From assembly GCA_031263665.1 (NCBI GenBank), contig JAISFJ010000020.1, forward strand, positions 1 to 5,245: 5,245 nt of DNA, read 5' to 3'. Positions 1 through 5,245 of this stretch are shown piece after piece (positions within the stretch are counted from its first letter, which is position 1; every line of letters starts with the position of its first letter). The position numbers were made by a program, and so were the translations under genes. The stretch is from Coriobacteriales bacterium (GTDB taxonomy: Bacteria > Actinomycetota > Coriobacteriia > Coriobacteriales > UBA8131). Under the pieces are notes generated by a model. The model was not told where the DNA came from, ran no database searches, and saw nothing but the letters and a program-made list of their open reading frames with translations.

Positions 1-1691
1 TTCCGGTGGGCAAGCACCCAAAGATGAAGATACCCACGCTTGAGGTTGTACTCACGATACTTCACGCCGGCGGTAAATTCGGCGGCGAAGGCTATAAGGT
101 GTCCGGAGGCCTACACGGCGTTGGTGTGAGCGTGGTAAACGCGCTTTCTTCGCGGCTTGCCGTTGAGGTTGCGCGAGACGGCGGCATCTATGAGATGGAG
201 TTTATTCGCGGAAAGGTGAGCAAAAAAATATCCCAGACCGGGAAAACCAAAAAAAGTGGAACCACAACGACCTTTTGGGCCGACCCTGAGATATTTGAGA
301 CGACGGTTTATGACCACGATACCATCTCGTCGCGACTCCGCGAAATGGCCTTTCTCAACAAAAACATCAAAATCATCTTTACCGATAAACGCGAGAAAAG
401 CGAGGACGGCACCGGCCCACTCATCGAGGTATTCCAGTATGCGGGGGGCATCGTCGATTTTGTGAAATATGTTAATGAAGGCAAGGACGTGTTGCCGGGC
501 CTTTCAAAACCCATCTATTTCTCGGCGAATCAAGAGGATGCGGGCGAAATAGAATTTGCGCTCCAATGGAACACCACCCATTATGAGACGACGCTTGCGT
601 TTGCGAACAACATCCACACCACCGAGGGCGGAACCCATATGGAGGGGTTCAAAAACGGCATCACCCGTGTGGTTAACGACTACGCGCGCAACCACAATAT
701 GCTCAAAGAAAAAGAGGACAACATGGCCGGCGAGGACGTTCGCAGCGGCCTGGCCTGCATCATCTCCGTAAAGCTGCGCTCGCCTCAGTTTGAAGGGCAG
801 ACCAAGACAAAACTCGGCAACACAGAAATTCGCTCGTTGGCTCAATCCGCTCTCATGCAAGGGGTCGCGGAGTACCTTGAGGAGCATCCCAATCCCGCGC
901 GCGCCATCGTAAACAAGGCGCTCGAGGAAAAGCGTGTGCGTGAGGCGGTCAACAAGTATAAGCAGTCCGCGCGCAAGCAAAAAGAGACCTCGCTTCCCGG
1001 TAAACTCGCGGATTGCTCCCTCAGAGACCCCGAACTCACCGAGCTTTACATCGTTGAGGGCGACAGCGCGGGCGGCTCCGCCAAACAAGCGCGCGAACGC
1101 TCGTTTCAGGCGATACTGCCCCTGCGCGGAAAGATACTCAATATAGAGCGGGCAAATCTTCATCGGTCGCTTTCTTCTGAGACCATCAACACGCTCATCA
1201 CCGCGCTCGGCACAGGAATTGGGGATGATTTTAATGTGGAGAAGGCGCGGTATCACAAGGCTATCATCATGACCGATGCCGATGTGGACGGCGCTCATAT
1301 CCGCACGCTGCTTCTCACGTTTTTCTTCCGGTTTATGCCAGAGATGATAGAAAACGGCTACATTTATATCGCGCAGCCACCGCTGTATCGCCTGTCGGTT
1401 GGAAGAAAGCACAACTATATTTACAAAGATGAATATCTCAAACGCGATGTCGCCGCCCTTCCCGATGGGACAAAATACTCCGTCCAGCGCTATAAGGGCC
1501 TTGGTGAGATGGACCCCGAGCAACTTTGGGAGACGACGATGGAACCCGCGAACCGCACCTTATTACAGGTGACGATGGATGACGCGCTGCTTGCCGACCG
1601 CGTTGTGAGTGACCTTATGGGAGACCAGGTGGAGCCGCGTAAGTTATTTATCCAAAAACATGCCAAAGACGTACGCTTTTTGGACATCTGA
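1..1691 (+). CDS. gyrB: DNA gyrase subunit B, 5'-truncated by the window edge
   Basis: This is the ATPase and TOPRIM subunit of DNA gyrase, a cytoplasmic, nucleoid-acting enzyme that forms A2B2 with GyrA and drives negative supercoiling by ATP hydrolysis. The frame is open to the left edge (first full codon at 3, Pro). The GTG at 6 is an internal valine of the 'GIPV..HPK' region, not a start. About 80 residues are missing, including the general-base Glu and the ATP-site Asn/Asp; 562 complete residues remain, as expected for a ~640-residue GyrB. Counting the Val at 6 as residue 1: ATP-lid glycines GGKFGG near 21-27, GGLHGVG at 34-40, the transducer QTK loop at 265-267, TOPRIM EGDSAGG with catalytic Glu351, the metal-binding DADVD at 424-428, and a C-terminal 'QRYKGLGEMD' segment ending in the usual LDI. 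There is no long E. coli-type TOPRIM insertion. The position equivalent to E. coli Lys447 is Arg (PLRGK), common in Gram-positives. ParE is the alternative, but the adjacent gyrA with an intact GyrA box argues for gyrase. Confidence 0.97.
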   Translation, partial: PVGKHPKMKIPTLEVVLTILHAGGKFGGEGYKVSGGLHGVGVSVVNALSSRLAVEVARDGGIYEMEFIRGKVSKKISQTGKTKKSGTTTTFWADPEIFETTVYDHDTISSRLREMAFLNKNIKIIFTDKREKSEDGTGPLIEVFQYAGGIVDFVKYVNEGKDVLPGLSKPIYFSANQEDAGEIEFALQWNTTHYETTLAFANNIHTTEGGTHMEGFKNGITRVVNDYARNHNMLKEKEDNMAGEDVRSGLACIISVKLRSPQFEGQTKTKLGNTEIRSLAQSALMQGVAEYLEEHPNPARAIVNKALEEKRVREAVNKYKQSARKQKETSLPGKLADCSLRDPELTELYIVEGDSAGGSAKQARERSFQAILPLRGKILNIERANLHRSLSSETINTLITALGTGIGDDFNVEKARYHKAIIMTDADVDGAHIRTLLLTFFFRFMPEMIENGYIYIAQPPLYRLSVGRKHNYIYKDEYLKRDVAALPDGTKYSVQRYKGLGEMDPEQLWETTMEPANRTLLQVTMDDALLADRVVSDLMGDQVEPRKLFIQKHAKDVRFLDI

Positions 1692-1722
1692 GTGCGGATT
1701 CATGTCTGAGTGCGGATTCATG
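1687..1722 (+). repeat. Perfect 18-bp tandem duplication across the gyrB stop
   Basis: The unit TCTGAGTGCGGATTCATG occurs twice back to back (1687-1704 and 1705-1722) with no mismatch. The first copy begins inside the last GyrB codon and contains the TGA stop (1689-1691); the second places another TGA 18 bases on, in the same frame (1707-1709). A third in-frame TGA follows at 1737-1739. Readthrough of the first stop would therefore add only five residues (VRIHV). Absence of decay between copies suggests a recent slippage event, or an assembly artefact. Confidence 0.9.
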
Positions 1723-1730
1723 TTGATGAA

Positions 1731-1751
1731 AATTGTTGACAACAATTGTTG
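1731..1751. promoter_or_regulatory. Nested palindromes of TTGTTG half-sites in the gyrB-gyrA spacer
   Basis: Two overlapping perfect inverted repeats are visible. One is AATTGTTG-A-CAACAATT (1731-1747, 8-bp arms, 1-nt centre); the other is CAACAATTGTTG (1740-1751, uninterrupted). Together they give three half-sites, TTGTTG / CAACAA / TTGTTG. The stem is AT-rich with too short a loop for a good RNA hairpin and no T-tract follows, so a terminator is unlikely. A dimeric repressor site or supercoiling-sensitive element is possible. A TTGACA at 1736-1741 could act as a -35 box, but no convincing -10 lies 15-19 bases on. The function is inference; the symmetry is directly seen. Confidence 0.4.
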
Positions 1752-1797
1752 ATGGCGGCACCAGTAGCAATGGCCGCGAAAACGAAAAAGCCTAAGG

Positions 1798-1804
1798 TAA
1801 GGAG
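1798..1804 (+). promoter_or_regulatory. Ribosome binding site of gyrA
   Basis: TAAGGAG is a near-perfect Shine-Dalgarno match, 5 bases before the GTG at 1810. The TAA at 1798-1800 is also a stop in the gyrA frame, so translation cannot begin further upstream. Together these fix the GTG as the gyrA start. Confidence 0.85.
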
Positions 1805-1809
1805 TATTT

Positions 1810-4581
1810 GTGGCGGGAAACAAAACACAGGAACTTGACCTCAGCGGAAGCACCATAGAGCCTGCCGAGATAGCGCACGAAATGCGGGAGAGTTTTCTCG
1901 CGTACTCGATGAGCGTTATCGTTGCGCGCGCGCTTCCCGATGTACGCGACGGGCTCAAACCGGTGCACCGTCGTATCCTTTACGCGATGAACGAAAGCGG
2001 CATCACGCCGAATCGTCCTCATAAAAAATCCGCATGGACCGTTGGTGAAGTTATTGGTAAATATCATCCCCACGGCGATGTTGCGGTCTACGATACCATG
2101 GTGCGTCTTGCGCAGGATTTCTCCATGCGCGTTCCGCTTGTTGATGGTCACGGCAACTTCGGCTCGGTCGACGGTGACCCGCCTGCCGCCATGCGCTACA
2201 CCGAGTCTCGTCTGCAACGTGCGGCCATGGAGCTTTTACGCGACCTCGACAAGGAAACCGTCGATTTTCAGCCAAATTACGACGAATCACTCCAGGAGCC
2301 CTCCGTTTTGCCGTCGCGTTTTCCCAACCTGCTCGTTAACGGTTCACAGGGTATTGCCGTTGGCATGGCGACAAACATTCCACCGCACAACCTTGGCGAA
2401 GTCATTGACGCAACCTGTCTTTACCTCGACAACGACGAGGTAAGCATCGAAGAGCTCATGGAGGTGCTGCCGGGGCCGGATTTTCCAACCGGGGCCATGA
2501 TTATGGGCAAGCAGGGCATCTATGACGCGTACACCACAGGACGTGGCTCGCTGACGCTGCGTGCCAAGGCGCGCCTGGAAAAAACCTCCACCGGCAGGGA
2601 CCGCATTATCTTCTACGAGATACCTTACATGGTGAACAAGGCAAAACTCGAAGCAAAACTCGAGGAATTGCGCCGCGATAAAAAACTCCCCGATGTCTCA
2701 CTCGTGCGCGATGAAAGCGACCGTAAGGGTATGCGCCTGATGGTCGAACTCAAACATGGTGCCATACCGCAGGTTGTTCTCAATCAGATATACAAACACA
2801 CTCAGGCGCAGACGACCTTTGGAACCATCATGCTTTCGCTGGTAGACGGTGTGCCGCGCACGCTCAACATCAAAGAGACGCTGCATTATTACATCGAGCA
2901 CCAGGAGGAAGTTGTTGTTCGCAGGACAACCTTTGACCTCAGAAAAGCGGAAGAACGCGCCCATATTCTCGAAGGTTTAATCATCGCGCTCGACAACATA
3001 GATGAGGTCATCGCCATCATCCGCGCTTCCCGTGCCGACGATGAGGCAAAAGTTGCGCTCATGGAGCGTTTTGGTCTCACCCAGGCGCAAACCGACGCCA
3101 TTCTCGAGATGCGCCTGCGCCGTCTCACCGGACTTGAGCGTGAGAAAATCGAGGATGAACTCGACGAGCTTCTCGAACGCATAGCTTATTACCGCAAGGT
3201 ACTCGCCAGCAACACGCTCGTGCGCCAAATTATCAAAGAGGAGCTCACGGAAGTCAAAAATCGCTTTGCTACCAAGCGACGCACCGAACTAGCCAACGAC
3301 GCGAGAGACTTAGAAGTCGAAGACCTTATCGCTGAGGAGGACATGGTCGTTACCATCACGCGTACCGGCTACGTGAAGCGCCTGCCCGTTGCGACCTATC
3401 GGCAGCAAAAGCGCGGCGGTAAGGGATTGCAGGGAGTAAACCTCAAAGACGATGACTTTGTGGAGCATCTTTTTGTGGCGTCCACGCACAACTACATGCT
3501 GTTTTTCTCCACGCACGGCAAGGTGTATCGGCTCAAAGTGCACGAACTCCCCGTTGGTTCGCGGCACGCACGCGGCACGGCCATTGTGAACCTGCTGCCT
3601 TTTGAAGGGGATGAAAAAATCGCCGCCGTCATCGCGACCAAGGAGTTTCCCGATGATGAATACCTGCTTTTTGCCACGCAGGAGGGCATGGTAAAAAAGA
3701 CCGCCATGAGCGCGTATAAGAACTCCCGGTCGAGCGGACTGATAGCCATTAAGCTGCGCGAGGGCGATGCGCTGATAGCGGTGAGGCGCGTTAAACCGGG
3801 GGAGAAAGTCGTCATGGTTGCAAGTTCTGGCAAGGCGATTCGCTTTGACGAAAGCGAGGCGCGCCCGATGGGACGCGATACCTCCGGCGTTAAGGGCATG
3901 ACCGCCGCTCGTGATGCCCGCGTGCTCGGCATGGAAATCGCCCCTGAGGGCAGCGACCTTTTTGTGATAACGGAAAACGGCTTTGGCAAGCGAACTCCCG
4001 TTGAAGAATACACCGAACATCATCGTGGCGGCCAGGGCATGGCCACGATTTCCATGACGGAAAAGAAGGGGCAGCTTGCGGGAATGAAAATCGTTTCGCT
4101 TGGTCAGGAGCTCATGATTGTTTCTGAAGAAGGCGTTGTTATCCGCGTGAAGTCCAACGACATCTCACAGCTTGGGCGCGCCACCCAGGGCGTAAAGGTG
4201 ATGAACATGAGCGGCAAGGACCACGTCTGTGCCGTCGCTCGTGTGGCGGGCGCACGGAAAGACTCTTCGCAACAAGGTGAGGACGCAGATGAATTGGACG
4301 CCGAGGATGCCGGTGCTTCGGGTGCTGGCGCGGGCGGCGTTGGTGGAGCGGGCGCGGGCGGCGTTGGCGCTGGTGTCGGTGGTGTCGGTGGAGCGGGCGC
4401 CGGGGTAGAGGGGCAGGAGACGATGTTTTTGAGCGACGACTCTGATGATGATGGGGCGGCGGCCAACGAGGACAACACCGAAGCCGCTGAGGACGTCACC
4501 GAGGGCGGCGCGGGCGGCGCAAACAGCGAGGGCGGCGAAGACAACATCAATACCGTTGGAACCAGTGAGGTCAGCAAGTAA
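1810..4581 (+). CDS. gyrA: DNA gyrase subunit A with a long acidic, Gly-rich tail
   Basis: This is the DNA breakage-reunion and wrapping subunit of gyrase. Starting at GTG 1810 keeps the short N-terminal arm before '[21 protein letters not shown]'. The winged-helix/tower core follows, with the catalytic Arg129-Tyr130 pair (AAMRYTE; equals E. coli Tyr122) and the DNA-bending Ile182. In the quinolone-contact helix the sequence is [10 protein letters not shown]: Val91 stands where E. coli has Ser83, while Asp95 (E. coli Asp87) is kept. The GyrA box QKRGGKG at 533-539 opens the C-terminal beta-pinwheel; later blades show degenerate versions ([48 protein letters not shown]). This separates it from ParC. 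The canonical domain ends near residue 817. A further ~106 residues carry about 25 Asp/Glu and one Lys, with a Gly/Ala/Val tract near 836-868. At 923 residues it is longer than the usual 820-875. It lies 118 bp after gyrB and is probably cotranscribed; the next gene starts 1 bp after its stop. Confidence 0.98.
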   Translation: MAGNKTQELDLSGSTIEPAEIAHEMRESFLAYSMSVIVARALPDVRDGLKPVHRRILYAMNESGITPNRPHKKSAWTVGEVIGKYHPHGDVAVYDTMVRLAQDFSMRVPLVDGHGNFGSVDGDPPAAMRYTESRLQRAAMELLRDLDKETVDFQPNYDESLQEPSVLPSRFPNLLVNGSQGIAVGMATNIPPHNLGEVIDATCLYLDNDEVSIEELMEVLPGPDFPTGAMIMGKQGIYDAYTTGRGSLTLRAKARLEKTSTGRDRIIFYEIPYMVNKAKLEAKLEELRRDKKLPDVSLVRDESDRKGMRLMVELKHGAIPQVVLNQIYKHTQAQTTFGTIMLSLVDGVPRTLNIKETLHYYIEHQEEVVVRRTTFDLRKAEERAHILEGLIIALDNIDEVIAIIRASRADDEAKVALMERFGLTQAQTDAILEMRLRRLTGLEREKIEDELDELLERIAYYRKVLASNTLVRQIIKEELTEVKNRFATKRRTELANDARDLEVEDLIAEEDMVVTITRTGYVKRLPVATYRQQKRGGKGLQGVNLKDDDFVEHLFVASTHNYMLFFSTHGKVYRLKVHELPVGSRHARGTAIVNLLPFEGDEKIAAVIATKEFPDDEYLLFATQEGMVKKTAMSAYKNSRSSGLIAIKLREGDALIAVRRVKPGEKVVMVASSGKAIRFDESEARPMGRDTSGVKGMTAARDARVLGMEIAPEGSDLFVITENGFGKRTPVEEYTEHHRGGQGMATISMTEKKGQLAGMKIVSLGQELMIVSEEGVVIRVKSNDISQLGRATQGVKVMNMSGKDHVCAVARVAGARKDSSQQGEDADELDAEDAGASGAGAGGVGGAGAGGVGAGVGGVGGAGAGVEGQETMFLSDDSDDDGAAANEDNTEAAEDVTEGGAGGANSEGGEDNINTVGTSEVSK
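4327..4400 (+). repeat. In-frame GC-rich microrepeats encoding a Gly/Ala/Val tract in the GyrA tail
   Basis: Several nested direct repeats sit here, all with spacings divisible by three. GGCGCGGGCGGCGTTGG occurs at 4327-4343 and 4351-4367 (24 bp apart); GGTGTCGGT is tandem at 4372-4380 and 4381-4389; GGTGGAGCGGGCGC occurs at 4342-4355 and 4387-4400 (45 bp apart). The octamer GGGCGGCG also recurs downstream at 4454, 4503, 4512 and 4530. The encoded tract is built from [12 protein letters not shown] units. The exact nucleotide identity of the copies suggests slippage-driven growth of a flexible linker within the acidic tail. Confidence 0.85.
4567..4570 (+). promoter_or_regulatory. Weak candidate ribosome binding site for the HAD gene
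   Basis: GAGG lies inside the last codons of gyrA, 12 bases before the TTG at 4583. The spacing is longer than ideal and the match is short, so initiation probably depends on ribosomes finishing gyrA (translational coupling). It overlaps the alternative GTG start at 4565 and could not serve that start. Confidence 0.3.
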
Positions 4582-4582
4582 A

Positions 4583-5239
4583 TTGATAAAAGCATCAGCA
4601 ATATTGTTTGACCTGGATGGCACCCTGCTCGACACCAAAGAGCTCATACTTGCTTCGTATCGGTACGCGACTCGTAAGGTTTTAGGAAGGCAGTTGCCCG
4701 ATGAACAAATACTTCCGCTCATAGGGATTCCCCTTGTGGACCAGATGCGTCACCTTGCAGCAGAGCACGCTGACGAGCTCGTAAAGGTCTATCGCGCTCA
4801 CAACGCGCAGGTTCATGATAAGCTGGTGCAGTACTTTGAGGGGACCAGAGAGGCGCTTGACGTTTTGCGCGGGGAAGGGCGGCGGCTGGCCGTTGTGACA
4901 TCAAAGCGCAAGGAGCCAGCCTGTCGTGGGCTCGCGCGTTTTGGATTGCAAGAGTATTTTGAGCTCATCATAGGCTCGGATGATACCGCCAAACACAAGC
5001 CGGACCCCGAGCCGCTCTTTGTAGCAGCCGAACGTCTTGCCGTTCCGATTGATACCTGCTTTTATGTCGGGGATAGCCCCTACGACATGCAAGCCGCCCG
5101 CGCTGCCGGCGCCGTTGCCATCGCTGCGCTCTGGGGAATGTTCACCCACGACACCCTACTCCAAGCCGGCGCCCAACACGAAACCTCCACCATCACCACC
5201 CTCCCCACCCTGATTCAAACAATCGAATCAACCCCATAA
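4583..5239 (+). CDS. HAD-superfamily phosphatase, PpaX/phosphoglycolate phosphatase type
   Basis: This is a predicted cytoplasmic Mg-dependent phosphatase using an aspartyl-phosphate intermediate. From the TTG start (218 residues) the HAD motifs are complete: motif I DLDGT with nucleophile Asp10 and acid/base Asp12, motif II VVTSK with Thr106, motif III Lys139 (KHKPDPEP), motif IV GDSPYD with Asp164 and Asp168. A helical C1 cap lies between motif I and about residue 85. The pattern TKELILAS near the start, the cap stretch VYRAHNAQVHDKL and KPDPEP resemble the pyrophosphatase PpaX; phosphoglycolate phosphatase (Gph) is the main alternative, and substrate cannot be settled by eye. Start choice: TTG 4583 is 1 bp after the gyrA stop and puts motif I at the usual distance from the N-terminus. 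GTG 4565 (17-bp overlap with gyrA) is possible. The ATG at 4445 would add 46 residues read out of frame through the gyrA tail and is unlikely. No independent promoter is visible. Confidence 0.88.
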   Translation: MIKASAILFDLDGTLLDTKELILASYRYATRKVLGRQLPDEQILPLIGIPLVDQMRHLAAEHADELVKVYRAHNAQVHDKLVQYFEGTREALDVLRGEGRRLAVVTSKRKEPACRGLARFGLQEYFELIIGSDDTAKHKPDPEPLFVAAERLAVPIDTCFYVGDSPYDMQAARAAGAVAIAALWGMFTHDTLLQAGAQHETSTITTLPTLIQTIESTP

Positions 5240-5240
5240 C
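5141..5240 (+). other. C-rich, G-poor stretch at the end of the HAD gene
   Basis: By hand count this 100-base stretch has 48 C and 8 G, in sharp contrast with the gyrA tail. It encodes a Thr/Pro/Leu-rich C-terminus. C-rich, G-poor RNA is what Rho factor prefers to load on, so it could serve as a Rho-utilisation region at the end of the operon. That role is inference only; the 3' flank beyond the window is not visible. Confidence 0.3.
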
Positions 5241-5245
5241 CAGTT

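Noticed and set aside
6..8. GTG at 6 as the true gyrB start
   Set aside because: The frame stays open upstream and the residues match the interior of the GyrB ATPase domain, so the gene simply runs off the window.
504..1523. A 339-codon open frame on the - strand, antisense to gyrB
   Set aside because: It lies wholly within the conserved TOPRIM and transducer coding of gyrB, shows no recognisable domain, and is explained by codon bias of the sense gene leaving the opposite frame free of stops.
1731..1747. Intrinsic terminator between gyrB and gyrA
   Set aside because: The inverted repeat has a 1-nt centre, an AT-rich stem and no following T-run, so it does not look like a Rho-independent terminator.
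1736..1771. Internal gyrA promoter with -35 TTGACA
   Set aside because: No TATAAT-like hexamer occurs at 15-19 bases; the nearest weak candidate, TAGCAA at 1765, is 23 bases away. TTGACA is also a by-product of the palindrome.
1752..1838. A 28-codon + strand frame ([18 protein letters not shown]...) in the spacer, overlapping the gyrA start
   Set aside because: There is no Shine-Dalgarno before its ATG, it is very short, and its end merely reads the gyrA ribosome binding site and start region in another frame. It shares the gyrB frame but three stops separate them.
4445..4582. N-terminal extension of the HAD protein starting at ATG 4445
   Set aside because: These 46 codons are an out-of-frame reading of the gyrA acidic tail (Arg/Thr/Ala-rich), with no matching length in the HAD family, whose motif I sits near the N-terminus.
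4104..4722. Two long - strand open frames over the gyrA tail, one with a Pro/Ala/Thr repeat and one with Thr/Ser/Ala/Arg repeats
   Set aside because: Their repeats are just the complement of the GC-rich Gly/Ala tract of gyrA; they cross the gyrA/HAD junction and have no family resemblance.

Overview
The window holds a DNA gyrase locus read entirely on the + strand: the 3' part of gyrB (cut by the left edge), a complete gyrA, and a HAD-superfamily phosphatase of the PpaX/Gph type that starts almost on the gyrA stop codon. Coding density is nearly total. The only gap of note is the 118-bp gyrB-gyrA spacer, and no stretch over 300 bases lacks a gene.

The organism is a bacterium of moderate GC (above 50% by eye). 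The GyrB lacks the long insertion seen in E. coli-type GyrB and has the Gram-positive style 'PLRGK'. The GyrA C-terminal domain wording, the gyrB-gyrA order and the GTG/TTG starts recall Actinomycetota, perhaps class Coriobacteriia. That placement is from memory of family sequences and is only moderately supported. A gyrB-gyrA pair usually lies near dnaA and the chromosome origin, but nothing here shows that directly.

Layout: 1-1691 gyrB 3' part (ATP-lid region, transducer, TOPRIM, tail); 1687-1722 a perfect 18-bp tandem duplication that copies the gyrB stop codon in frame; 1731-1751 nested palindromes built from TTGTTG half-sites; 1798-1804 a strong ribosome binding site; 1810-4581 gyrA, 923 codons, with a long acidic tail interrupted by a Gly/Ala/Val repeat tract; 4583-5239 the HAD phosphatase, probably translationally coupled to gyrA, whose last ~100 bases are very C-rich and G-poor.

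GyrB and GyrA form the A2B2 type II topoisomerase that introduces negative supercoils using ATP. GyrB supplies ATPase and the TOPRIM metal site; GyrA supplies the DNA-cleaving tyrosine and the DNA-wrapping domain. The HAD enzyme is likely a small-phosphate housekeeping hydrolase carried in the same transcript, with no evident mechanistic link to gyrase. I find no mobile element, CRISPR array, RNA gene or novel multi-gene system. The points worth a second look are small-scale: the valine at the main quinolone-contact position of GyrA, the repeat-expanded GyrA tail, and the duplicated stop plus palindromes in the spacer.
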